Part shown: positions 37,601 to 46,600 of the stretch, piece by piece
How the letters are laid out: each line of letters opens with the position of its first letter
Numbering within the stretch: position 1 is the first letter of the stretch
Origin: Flavobacterium sp. JAS
GTDB taxonomy: Bacteria > Bacteroidota > Bacteroidia > Flavobacteriales > Flavobacteriaceae
Assembly: GCF_020991455.1 (NCBI RefSeq)
Contig: NZ_JAJMOX010000005.1
Location: 347,034-411,033 of the forward strand
Reading direction: 5' to 3'
Length of the DNA: 64,000 bases
Program-made: the position numbers and the translations under genes
The notes under the pieces: model-generated
Told to the model about the DNA's origin: nothing
What the model saw: the letters and a program-made list of their open reading frames with translations, nothing else
Database searches by the model: none

Positions 37601-38653
37601 GATGAAATTTCGAAAACTTTCGTGATAATAGGATAATCCTTTTTTATTATATCCCACCCAGATAGTCTCGTTGTTGTCTTTGTAAAGACACTTTACACTA
37701 TTCGAGGACGGGCCGGTCTCTACCCATGGATCAGATACCAGATTTTCAAACCGATCTTTTCCTTTGTCATAGATAAACAGTCCCTTGTGGTCTGTTCCTA
37801 TCCAGATCTGTCCCGGTTGATTTTCAATAATACTTGTTATATGATTGGCCTGCGTTTTTAATCCCGAAGTCAATTCGAATTTTTGCCACTGTTCAGTTGA
37901 ATTTTTTTTGTAAAAAACCTGTTCGCTTTTATCCGAACAAATCCACAAACCATTATTACTATCCAGAAAAATTATATTAAGAGCATTAGTAGTATCTTGT
38001 TTAACATCGTCTGGTAATTCCAGGAACGTCAAAACTCCTGATTTTTTATTCAGTTTCCAGCAAGCACCTGAATTATATTGAATTGCGTACAAGAATTCAC
38101 CATTATCAGTAATAGAAATTTCATCTTCTAACGTAGTTTTTAACTGGAATACCGAAGTTTTCTTTTTCCTGAAATCATGAAAAAATATTTTCTTTTTGTT
38201 TACAACCCAGAGATTGCGATTTTTATCTATAAAAACTTTAGCATTAAAATCCGGCTGTATGCCCAGATTAAGCAAGAACAATTTTGGATCTGAAAAAGAA
38301 TCTTTATCTCTTTTATAAATCATATAATAATATCCAAAGTCTATCCAGATATTACCGAGACCGTCTTCCTGTAAATCAATTATATTATTTGAAGACAAGG
38401 TATTAGGAAGCCCGGAATGCATTTTATAAATCTTAAACCCATATCCGTCATATCTATTTAATCCAGACTCGGTACCGATCCAAAGAAAACCGTAACTATC
38501 CCTTAGAAATGCTCTGACATTATTATTTGAAAGCCCCTCTGTAGTTTCTAAATGATGAAAAACATAAGAAGATTGTCCGACAATACTTTGGAAAGAAAAA
38601 ATCCAAAATAGTACGCAAATAGAAATGTAGAGCTCTCTGGTATTTTTTTTCAT
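34640..38653 (-). CDS. Hybrid two-component system regulator (HTCS) of PUL1
   Basis: This is a 1337-residue one-protein two-component system. A signal peptide (to about 27) leads to a periplasmic sensor of two propellers with many Reg_prop repeats (DxxGNIWIGT), a Y_Y_Y domain (about 705-780) and one membrane helix (about 787-807). The cytoplasmic half has a HisKA domain with His844 in NISHDLRTP, an HATPase domain with the GTGIGLHI G-box, a receiver with Asp1135 in VVSDVMMP, and an AraC-type DNA-binding domain (about 1245-1335, IAEIAYEVGF). HTCS proteins bind a specific oligosaccharide in the periplasm and switch on their PUL. It is probably the activator of sites A, B and C. It stands apart from neighbours by repeats and a palindrome. 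Confidence 0.95.
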   Translation of the reverse strand: MKKNTRELYISICVLFWIFSFQSIVGQSSYVFHHLETTEGLSNNNVRAFLRDSYGFLWIGTESGLNRYDGYGFKIYKMHSGLPNTLSSNNIIDLQEDGLGNIWIDFGYYYMIYKRDKDSFSDPKLFLLNLGIQPDFNAKVFIDKNRNLWVVNKKKIFFHDFRKKKTSVFQLKTTLEDEISITDNGEFLYAIQYNSGACWKLNKKSGVLTFLELPDDVKQDTTNALNIIFLDSNNGLWICSDKSEQVFYKKNSTEQWQKFELTSGLKTQANHITSIIENQPGQIWIGTDHKGLFIYDKGKDRFENLVSDPWVETGPSSNSVKCLYKDNNETIWVGYNKKGLSYYHESFRNFINFKHPQCSDIMSIMEDHQGNIWLGTDGNGLYIKDKKTEAVRKLPVPDIAIISIFEDRKNRVWIGTYQKGLFCYENGKMIQYTTKNSKLSTNSIWNLKEDRYGNVWIGPLGGKIQVLPTDSDSFNAVLTPFDDIVYALDMFYDGGDKMYFGTVNGLLVIDITNYKKILYHGNRRRNQTFPQDQISNVYKDKRGLIWLGTNDGLIIWNQKKDALYYFNKESGLCDNSIKGITEDNFNNIWVTTSNGLSILTVRPISNGEFSFSSKNYSVKDGLMNNFFNDRSFCKLRNNDILLGNVEGYTILNPNKLYEKDQSTPKVIFTELTVGNNIIQVDSYYDGHKLLDHSMQLTSELNFRHDDKLISLQFTTGNLLNADKVKYVYRIEGFSTQWLPTQKNKIVISSLPTGNYKLLIKARNADGLWNNIPTELSINVMPPFYFSIWAFIIYAILIIGTLIFFVRKTKERHFINLEQQRIQMDHERETQINEIKLKFFTNISHDLRTPLTLIITPLQILLNDATSESMRKKLSVMYKNAQQLMTLINSLLDFHKLDVGVERLNLKSDDFVGFSNEIYLLFCVYAEERNISLLLFSDIESLVMSFDRDKIQKIFSNLLSNAFKYTLDGGTIKIHIKRVGDNVCVSVSDTGRGISDIEKEHIFERFYQAQQEQEKTGTGIGLHIVAEYINLHGGTVNVTNNVPQGSIFTFQIPIRVADLNADSEYLPENITEEYTTEEEDYGLTNKKILLFVDDNNDFCEFIKDNLEDTYTVITANNGEGALQLLQKFNVTIVVSDVMMPVMNGIELCKKIKTNIHWSHIPVILLTARTAEEHIVEGLELGADDYITKPFNFNLLKLRIQKFVEWTEKSHASFSQKLDVSPSEITITSLDEALIVKAIKVVEEHINDIEFSVEALSTALGLSRGHLYKKLVAITGKGPIEFIRTIRLKRGRQLLEKSQMQIAEIAYEVGFNSPKRFAKYFKEEFGFLPSEYLRNYKQQ

Positions 38654-38785
38654 TTTAGAATGATGAGTAAATCTTCAGGATTCAGAAAGATAATTATTTA
38701 GTATAAATTTATTTATCCCTCTTTTTGCTGTTCCTGAAAATCAAATATAACAAATGTTTTGGTCCATCTTTAACCGCTTTTAATT

Positions 38786-38840
38786 AATTATGGTATCGCT
38801 ATACTTCATTTCATTGTGAAAGTATGGCAATACCATAATT
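38786..38840. promoter_or_regulatory. Long near-perfect inverted repeat upstream of HTCS1
   Basis: Two 21-base arms, AATTATGGTATCGCTATACTT and its complement at 38820-38840, match at 19 of 21 positions around a 13-base loop. The element lies between the GH51 stop and the HTCS start. No T-run follows on either strand, so a plain terminator is less likely than an operator or an mRNA-end structure for the GH51 transcript. Confidence 0.4.
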
Positions 38841-38865
38841 GCAATTTATTCTATATGCTGTACTT

Positions 38866-40404
38866 TTACTTTCCTTGTAAAACCACAACAGAAAAAGGTG
38901 GGATTGTAACTTCTAAAGTATCATTCTTTACTGAAAATTTAGTAAAAGCAACCGGACTTATCTTGTTTGGATTCTCAAAAGAATTATAATCCTGAACTTT
39001 CGAAGAGGACAGGACTTCTCCTTTTATGCTTTTTATTCCCAGTTCTTTTAAATTAATTTTAACTTTGTTTTCTTTATTTAAATCAATATTTACAAGTGAA
39101 ATATGCGTTAAATCTGCTTTATCTTTTGAAGCTGAAACAGAAACCGCCGGTAATTCTTTAGTCTCAAAAATATATTTTGGAGATTCTATTTTTAAAGGAA
39201 TCAGGACAGCATCCTGATGTACATTATACATTTTCATGACATGATAAGTGGGAGTAAGTACCATTTTTTCTTTATCAGTCAAAATCACGGCTTGTAAAAC
39301 GTTAACTATTTGAGCCAAATTTGCACCTTTTACCCTATCTGCATGATTGTTAAACACATTTAATGTTACACCTGCAATCATAGCGTCTCTCATTGTGTTT
39401 TGCTGGTATAAAACACTTGCACCTTCTTCGGTATCATACCATCCGCCCCACTCGTCTACTATCAAAGCAATTTTCTTTTCCGGATCGTATTTATCCATGA
39501 TTGCAGAATGCTTTTGAACTAACTCTTCCATTTTAACAGCTGCATTCATGGTTTCAAAATACTGCTTTTCATCAAATTTTACAGATGATCCTTTCTTTTC
39601 CCAATTTGAAACGGAGTACCAATGCAAAGCCACAGCTTCTATAAGTCCCTTAGGAATATCACGCATTAAAACTTCTGTCCAATGATAATCATCACCATTG
39701 GCACCTGAGGCTATCCTGAATAATTTTTTATCTCCACTTCCGTCCGGGATAAAAGTCGCATACTGCCTGTATAAATTAGCATAAAATTCTGCAGTCATAT
39801 TTCCGCCACATCCCCACATTTCATTTCCAACTCCCCAAAGAGTAACTTTCCATGGTTTTTCTCTGCCATTTTTCTTTCTCAAATCAGACATTGGAGAACC
39901 TGATTCGTAATTTACATACTGAACCCATTCGTCTAATTCACGAGGAGATCCGCTTCCAACATTTCCTGCTAAATAAGGCTCTGCTCCAATAGCTTCGCAC
40001 ATATCTAAAAATTCATTAGTTCCAAAACTATTGTCTTCAACAGTTCCTCCCCACCAGCGATTGACAATATTTGGTCTGTCTTTTTTAGGACCAATTCCAT
40101 CTTTCCAATGATAAGTATCGGCAAAACATCCTCCGGGCCAGCGAAGATTAGGAACTTTTAAATCTTTCAATGCTTTGATTATATCGTTACGAACACCCTT
40201 TGTATTCGAAATATTACTGTCTTCACCAACAAAAAGTCCTCCGTAAATACATTTGCCTAAATGTTCTGCAAAATGACCATAAATATGTTTATTGATAATA
40301 GTTTTATTTTCTGTTTTTACCAATGTTACTTCTGTAGCTTTATTTTGCGAAGAAACATTCTGACAAACAATAAAAATACAGCTTAGTAAAAAGAGTTTTT
40401 TCAT
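38866..40404 (-). CDS. GH51 alpha-L-arabinofuranosidase (short form, secreted)
   Basis: This is a 512-residue enzyme with the compact barrel-plus-beta-sandwich form usual for intracellular AbfA proteins, but with a signal peptide (MKKLFLLSCIFIVCQNVSSQ), so it is periplasmic here. IYGHFAEHLGKCIYGG, the acid/base Glu in GVGNEMWGC (residue 195) and the nucleophile Glu in IVDEWGGW (residue 318) are the GH51 signatures. It releases terminal alpha-L-Araf from oligosaccharides. It lacks the CBM4-like and LamG-like domains of the other GH51 gene (11082-13511). It is transcribed divergently from GH3. Candidate operator site B lies about 127-156 bases upstream, which links it to PUL1 control. Confidence 0.93.
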   Translation of the reverse strand: MKKLFLLSCIFIVCQNVSSQNKATEVTLVKTENKTIINKHIYGHFAEHLGKCIYGGLFVGEDSNISNTKGVRNDIIKALKDLKVPNLRWPGGCFADTYHWKDGIGPKKDRPNIVNRWWGGTVEDNSFGTNEFLDMCEAIGAEPYLAGNVGSGSPRELDEWVQYVNYESGSPMSDLRKKNGREKPWKVTLWGVGNEMWGCGGNMTAEFYANLYRQYATFIPDGSGDKKLFRIASGANGDDYHWTEVLMRDIPKGLIEAVALHWYSVSNWEKKGSSVKFDEKQYFETMNAAVKMEELVQKHSAIMDKYDPEKKIALIVDEWGGWYDTEEGASVLYQQNTMRDAMIAGVTLNVFNNHADRVKGANLAQIVNVLQAVILTDKEKMVLTPTYHVMKMYNVHQDAVLIPLKIESPKYIFETKELPAVSVSASKDKADLTHISLVNIDLNKENKVKINLKELGIKSIKGEVLSSSKVQDYNSFENPNKISPVAFTKFSVKNDTLEVTIPPFSVVVLQGK

Positions 40405-40922
40405 GTGAATTAGTAGTTAGTGGTTAGTTAGTTTTTGTTTAAAAGTGAAATATTATGCGGAACACGCTTCATGCAATAAAAAATTGCCCTTGCAAATGTC
40501 CTTAAAACTTGATTTTGTCATAGTACCCATTTGTATCAAAGAACTAACTCATTTGTTGCATTGATCAAATTAAAATCGCTATCACCTAAACTATCCGGGT
40601 TTATGACGCAAAGAGTTCTTAATAAAGAGAAGGCACAAGAAAAGTCGTCATTGTCCCAAATATTGAAAATAACACGAACCTTTTAAAGCCGTTTTTTGAT
40701 AAGCTGCAGCAGAAAAGCATCAAATACAAAATACTTCCTCTTTTTGCCAAATGCCGTTAATCTCTTTGTTTTATTATTTGTGAAGATTGTAAATACATCA
40801 TTTGTCTGACATAATGCTTCAAATTTACTATTCTAATTATTACTCTAAAATTACATTTACAATCTAAAATTTTATTGATGTCCTTTATTACTAAAACCTC
40901 TACTATAAAACCAAAAAACACA
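40405..40922. other. Divergent promoter region between GH51 and GH3
   Basis: This 518-base intergenic region has no credible coding frame. It contains candidate operator site B (40531-40560), closer to the GH51 side. The part nearest GH3 is AT-rich and shows no motif I can assign. Since PUL1-type sites are found only on the GH51 side, GH3 may have a separate promoter. Confidence 0.45.
40531..40560 (-). promoter_or_regulatory. Candidate HTCS1 operator upstream of GH51 (site B)
   Basis: TTGTATCA-N14-TTGTTGCA repeats both half-sites of site A exactly, with the same 22-base period, and three or four spacer bases next to the first half-site also agree. It lies about 127-156 bases before the GH51 ATG. 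Exact agreement with a site 8.4 kb away in a different promoter is unlikely to be chance. Confidence 0.55.
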
Positions 40923-43208
40923 ATGATGAAAAAACAAATTAAAAAATATGCATTTTTAGCGCTAATCGTTTTTGCAAACGGATATGCTCAAACAAAAAAG
41001 CATCTAGATGCCAATAAACCAATTGAAGATCGAATTTCTCTTTTGATCAAAGAAATGACATTAGAAGAAAAGGTAGGCCAAATGAATCAATACAATGGTT
41101 CCTGGGATGTTACCGGACCAAAACCAGAATCAGGCTCGAATGAAGAAAAATACAATAATATAAAAAAGGGATGGGTAGGTTCTATGCTGACCGTTCGAGG
41201 TGTTAAAGAAGTTAGAGCCGTGCAAAAAATGGCTGTCGAAGAAACCCGTCTTGGGATTCCGCTTATTTTTGGTTTTGATGTGATACATGGTTACAAAACC
41301 CTCAGCCCTATTCCACTGGCAGAAGCCGCAAGCTGGGACTTAGAAGCAATTAAAAACTCGGCTCGAGTAGCTGCTCTTGAAGCATCTGCTTCGGGATTAA
41401 ACTGGACTTTTGCACCTAATGTAGACATCTCAAATGATGCTCGATGGGGAAGAGTAATGGAAGGCGCTGGCGAAGATCCCTATCTGGGAAGCAAAATTGC
41501 CATTGCAAGAGTCAAAGGTTTTCAAGGGGAAAAGCTAGGCGCAAATACCTCTATTGCAGCTTGTGCAAAGCATTTTGCAGGGTATGGTTTTGTAGAAGCA
41601 GGCCGCGATTATAACAGTGTAGATATGAGTAATTCTAAGTTATACAACACTGTACTACCACCTTTTAAGGCAGCAGTCGATGCGGGAATTAGCACTTTTA
41701 TGAATTCATTTAATACGCTAAATGGTATTCCTGCAACGGGAAACAGCTTTTTGCAAAGAGATATTTTAAAAGGAGCGTGGGGATTTAAAGGTTTTGTTGT
41801 TTCTGACTGGGCTTCTATAGCCGAAATGATTACCCACGGTTATGTGGCTAATGGTGCTGATGCAGCTCAAAAAGCAGCCATTGCAGGCTCTGACATGGAT
41901 ATGGAATCTAATATTTATGTGACAGAATTAATTCAATTGGTTAAAAAAGGATCGGTAAAAGAAAGTGTTATCGACGATGCTGTTCGCAGAATTCTTAGAG
42001 TAAAATTTGAATTAGGCCTGTTCGATAATCCATATAAATATTGTGACGAGGCCCGCGAAAAATCAGATATTGGCAGTCAAGCAAATAATGATAACGTTCT
42101 TGATATGGCAAAAAAATCTATCGTTTTATTGAAAAATGATAAGAACCTTTTGCCTTTGAAAAAAACTGGAGCTAAAATCGCTTTAATTGGTGCTTTGGCA
42201 AATGATAAAAACAGTCCTTTGGGAAGTTGGAGAATTGCAGCTGATGACAATACAGCAATTTCAGTTCTTGAAGGGATGCAGCAATATAAAAACAACACAT
42301 TAGTTTATGAAAAAGGAACTGATGTGGCTACAAATAAACAAACATTTCTAGATGAAGTAAAAGTTAACACAACTGATTTCTCAGGATTTGAAGCAGCAAA
42401 AAAAGCGGCAAAAGATGCCGAGGTGGTAGTAATGGTTTTAGGCGAAATTGGTTTTCAAAGCGGCGAGGCACGCAGCAGAACAGAACTTGGTTTACCCGGT
42501 AATCAACAGCAATTATTAGAGGAAATTTATAAAGTAAATCCTAATATCGTCTTGGTTTTAAATAACGGACGTCCCTTAGCATTACCCTGGGCAGCAGCCA
42601 ACATTCCTGCTATTGTTGAAGCGTGGCAGTTAGGAACACAATCCGGAAATGCAATTGCACAGGTTTTGTACGGAGATTATAACCCGAGTGGTAAATTGCC
42701 AATGTCATTCCCTAGAAATGTAGGCCAATGCCCTATTTACTACAATTTATACAATACAGGAAGACCTACTGATAAAGATCAAAATGTTTTTTGGTCACAT
42801 TATTCTGATGTTGAGAAAACACCTTTATATCCTTTTGGCTACGGATTAAGTTATACTTCTTTTGCCTATAAAAATCTGAAAATAGCAAAACCTTCGTTTC
42901 AGAAAGGTGAAAAAATTGAAGTTTCTATTGAGGTTACCAATACAGGTAATTTTGACGGAAAAGAAGTGGTTCAATTGTATATAAATGATCCAGCTGCCAG
43001 TATTGTTAGACCAGTTAAAGAATTAAAAGGCTTTGAACTTGTAGCCTTAAAAAAAGGAGAAACTAAAACAATTCAATTTACATTAACAGACAAAGAATTA
43101 GGATTTTATGACAATGACGGCAAATTTTTGATAGAATCCGGTCTATTTAATGTCATGGTTGGCTGGAATTCTAATGAAGGACTTACCGGCAAGTTTGAAC
43201 TAAAATAA
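40923..43208 (+). CDS. GH3 beta-glucosidase/beta-xylosidase (BglX-like)
   Basis: This is a 761-residue secreted enzyme (start at 40923, signal MMKKQIKKYAFLALIVFANGYAQ). The BglX layout is complete: (alpha/beta)8 domain, alpha/beta sandwich and C-terminal fibronectin-III-like domain (KIEVSIEVTNTGNFDGKEVVQLY). The nucleophile Asp is in FVVSDWASI (near residue 295), the acid/base Glu probably in FQSGEARSR, and the substrate-binding KHFAGYG motif is present. It would hydrolyse cello-, MLG- or xyloglucan-derived oligosaccharides from the non-reducing end in the periplasm. It serves as the exo-beta-glucosidase for both loci and is the first plus-strand gene of the PUL2 side. A strong terminator hairpin follows. 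Confidence 0.93.
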   Translation: MMKKQIKKYAFLALIVFANGYAQTKKHLDANKPIEDRISLLIKEMTLEEKVGQMNQYNGSWDVTGPKPESGSNEEKYNNIKKGWVGSMLTVRGVKEVRAVQKMAVEETRLGIPLIFGFDVIHGYKTLSPIPLAEAASWDLEAIKNSARVAALEASASGLNWTFAPNVDISNDARWGRVMEGAGEDPYLGSKIAIARVKGFQGEKLGANTSIAACAKHFAGYGFVEAGRDYNSVDMSNSKLYNTVLPPFKAAVDAGISTFMNSFNTLNGIPATGNSFLQRDILKGAWGFKGFVVSDWASIAEMITHGYVANGADAAQKAAIAGSDMDMESNIYVTELIQLVKKGSVKESVIDDAVRRILRVKFELGLFDNPYKYCDEAREKSDIGSQANNDNVLDMAKKSIVLLKNDKNLLPLKKTGAKIALIGALANDKNSPLGSWRIAADDNTAISVLEGMQQYKNNTLVYEKGTDVATNKQTFLDEVKVNTTDFSGFEAAKKAAKDAEVVVMVLGEIGFQSGEARSRTELGLPGNQQQLLEEIYKVNPNIVLVLNNGRPLALPWAAANIPAIVEAWQLGTQSGNAIAQVLYGDYNPSGKLPMSFPRNVGQCPIYYNLYNTGRPTDKDQNVFWSHYSDVEKTPLYPFGYGLSYTSFAYKNLKIAKPSFQKGEKIEVSIEVTNTGNFDGKEVVQLYINDPAASIVRPVKELKGFELVALKKGETKTIQFTLTDKELGFYDNDGKFLIESGLFNVMVGWNSNEGLTGKFELK

Positions 43209-43245
43209 AAGCTGTCCGGAATAATATTTTTTTTTAACAACTTTA

Positions 43246-43297
43246 CAACCTGAGTACGATTATCCCATAAGCGGGCAATAATCGAACTCAGGTTTTT
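43246..43297 (+). terminator. Rho-independent terminator after GH3
   Basis: AACCTGAGTACGATTA pairs with TAATCGAACTCAGGTT around a short GC-rich centre, and TTTTT follows. It lies about 40 bases after the GH3 stop and ends that transcript before the palindromic repeat and HTCS2. Confidence 0.8.
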
Positions 43298-43397
43298 GGC
43301 AATAAGAGAAATTTAGATAAAAAAAATTAAGTGTTCTATTTACTTTTATTAATATTGCTTTATATATTATGCCAATCAAGAGTTGAAAGTCTGCAAT

Positions 43398-43554
43398 TTG
43401 TGCCGTTAGCCACTTAATATTGGTAGAAAAAATGAATTAGAATAAATTTAGCGTGCCGTAGGTACGCAATAGTTATCATTTTGTTGCGTACCTGCGGCAC
43501 GCTAACGAATTTTGGTACTATAATGACTACCAATATTTAGTACCTAACGGCACA
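43398..43554. repeat. Nested palindromic dispersed repeat (Flavobacterium type)
   Basis: The outer arms are TGTGCCGTTAGCCACTTAAT...TTGGTAG (43398-43426) and its near-complement at 43527-43554. The inner arms AGCGTGCCGTAGGTACGCAA (43450-43469) and TTGCGTACCTGCGGCACGCT (43484-43503) match at 19 of 20. The whole would fold into one long cruciform. No coding frame is present. Similar GTGCCGTTAGG/TACCTAACGGCAC palindromes are, from memory, common between genes of Flavobacterium genomes. It resembles a REP/MITE-type element. Confidence 0.65.
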
Positions 43555-43647
43555 TTTCAATTCTTAATTAGTACATATTCTTAAAAAAGAATCAATTGCC
43601 CATTTTATTTTCAATCAAGGTTGATAAATAATAACATTAAAATGTAA

Positions 43648-46600
43648 ATGAAAAATATCAAATATATTCTCTTATGCTTCTTTTCGATTATCAACTGCCT
43701 GTTTTCACAAGGTAAATTTGATAGTTACCAATTTAGAGGCATACAAGAAACCACTACCAAAAGAGCCATTTCTTCGATTATTCAGGATAAAAACGGTTTT
43801 ATTTGGATAGGTACAAACGGCAAGGGTTTGTATCGATACGATGGGGTAAATTATTTTGGATATGAATACGATAAAAAGCCCGGTTCAATAAACAGCAACT
43901 TTATTTATGCAACCTTCATTGATTCTAATAATAACTTATGGGTTGGTACCGATGACGGTTTGTGTTTGTACAACAGGGATTTAGACAATTTTACCAAAAT
44001 CAATATTGGGGATGTTATTAGAAAAGGTTATGACGAGCCTATTACCGTGAAAACAATTATTCAGGATAACAACGGCAATTTAATCTTGGGTACGTACGGT
44101 TTTGGATTATTCAAACTCAATATAAAAACTTTAAAAGCTGCTCTGATTCCGTCGAAGGTATTGGACAAATTTAATTTTCTAATAAAATCTTCGGTAAAAA
44201 ACAAGCACGGAATTATTTATTTAGGAACAAGTTACGGTCTTTTAGAACTTGATTTAAATGGAAAACTCAAACAGGTTTATAAAGATAAATTCAAAAGAGA
44301 ACCTTTATTAGATGACATCGAAAATCTTGTTATAGATAAATTTGGATACATATGGTTGGGAACAACTGAAAGTGGTCTGATAAAAATTAAACCCGAAACA
44401 GACAATTACCAATTTGAAAGTTATGCTATTACCAAAAACAAAATCTTATCGATTATAGAAAGCAGTCACGATTATATAATTTGCGGTACCGAAAATGACG
44501 GATTATTGGTTGTAAATTACAAAGGGCAAGTATTGCAGAAATATTTGCACAGTAAATACAATGACTTTAGTTTAAAATCCAATTCGGTTTGGTCCTTATT
44601 CGAAGATAAAGAAAAACGGCTTTGGTTAGGCTATTTTAATAAAGGGCTTGGTGTATTTGACAAACCCAATAACAAATTCAATTCCCTTGAATCACAGGTA
44701 AACAACGACAATTCTTTACAGACCGGTTATGTAACTTCGGTTCTGAAAGACAAAAAAGGCAATCTGTTAATCAGTAATGAAGGCGGAGGTCTTGATATTT
44801 ATAATCTTACCAATAAAAGTTACATTCACGTAAACAAAAACAATCAAAGCTACTATTCCGGTTTGGACGCTGCTGATATTCAGACCATATTTATCGACAG
44901 TAAACAAAATATCTGGATAGGAAGCTGGGATCGCGGCATCTACTTTTTGAAAAATGGCACTACCCGATTCATAAACTACAATACAGCAAATACTTCGGGA
45001 TTAAAATCGAATCGGATTTTTAGTTTTTCTGAAGATTCAAAAGGCCGAATATGGATTGGAACTTTCATAAAAGGATTGCATTATTTTGATAATAAAAGCA
45101 ACACTTTTATTCATTGTGAGTCGAAATCATTTACAGACAATGCTTTAGATAATGCTTTTATTCGTAAAGTTTTTGTAGACTCTGATAATGTTTTGTGGAT
45201 TGGAACAATTCTGGGATTATATCAGGTAAGTTTAAAAGATGACTCTGATTTTAAAGTGACCAATATGCGTGATGCGATGTTCAAGGACAAAACGAAGTAT
45301 AATAGTATTCAGACTATTTTATCGATCTATGAATCCAACGATAAAACAATTTGGATAGGAACTGATGGCGAAGGATTGTTTAATTACAACAAAAAAGACA
45401 AGACATTTTCGAATTATAATAATTTTCCGGGTTTTAAAGAAAAATCTGTTCGTGCCATAATTTCTGACAACAACGGATCTTTATGGATAAGCGGCGGATC
45501 AGGATTAACAAAACTCGATTTCAAAAATAAAAAAAGTACCAATTTTACTAAAGATGATGGTCTTGTTGATAATGATTTCAACAATAATGCTGTCTTTAAA
45601 GGTGGAAATGGAGAGTTGTATTTTGGCAGTTATGAGGGAGTAAATTATTTTAATCCTAACGAGATCAAAAAAACAGAGAAAGCGCCAAAATTATATTTCA
45701 GCGATTTCAAATTATTCAATAAATCCGTAAAACCTAATGAAGATTCCTCGCCCTTAACCAAAGTAATTGCTCAGACTAACGAAATTGTTCTCAACTATAC
45801 ACAATCTGTTTTTACGATTGAATATGTGGGAATCAACTATAATTATTCTAAGAAAAATCAATACGCTTATTATCTCCAAGGTTTTGAAAAGGATTGGAAT
45901 TATGTGGGAAATAACAGAACCGCAACGTATACCAATCTGGCGCCGGGCGATTATGTTTTTAAAGTAAAATCGGCAAATGCAGACGGTTCATGGAGCAATA
46001 CTCCATTAGAATTAAAAATAAAAATCCTTCCTCCGTGGTGGAAAACCTTTTGGGCTTATTTATTGTACACTTCTATTTTAGTTTTCCTGATTATATACCT
46101 GAATAAAATTTATCAAAATCGTTTTAAAGCCAAACAAGCGATACTATTAGAAAAAGAAAAAAACATTCAGTCAGAGAAATTAAACAATAAGAAATTACAA
46201 TTCTTTACCAATATTTCGCACGAATTCAGAACGCCATTAACATTGATTATAAATCCTTTGGAAGACATTTTAAGAAGTAAAAATGTATCTCCGGAAATAC
46301 ATAATAAATTAAAAATTGTACATAAAAGTTCAGACAGACTTTCGAGACTAATCAATGAGCTTATGGATTTTAATAAATTAGAGTTCAACAAAATTTCCCT
46401 TCAGGCCAAAAAAATTGAAGTTGTAGCCTTTACACAAGGAATCATTGGTTATTTTGATGAAGAAGCTGCGGCACGAAACATCACTATTAATTTTGAGTCT
46501 GCATTTGAGGAACTTGAAGACTGGCTAGATCCTAAAATGCTCGAAAAAATACTGTTTAATATTATTTCAAACGCCTTTAAATTTACGCCGGATAATGGCT

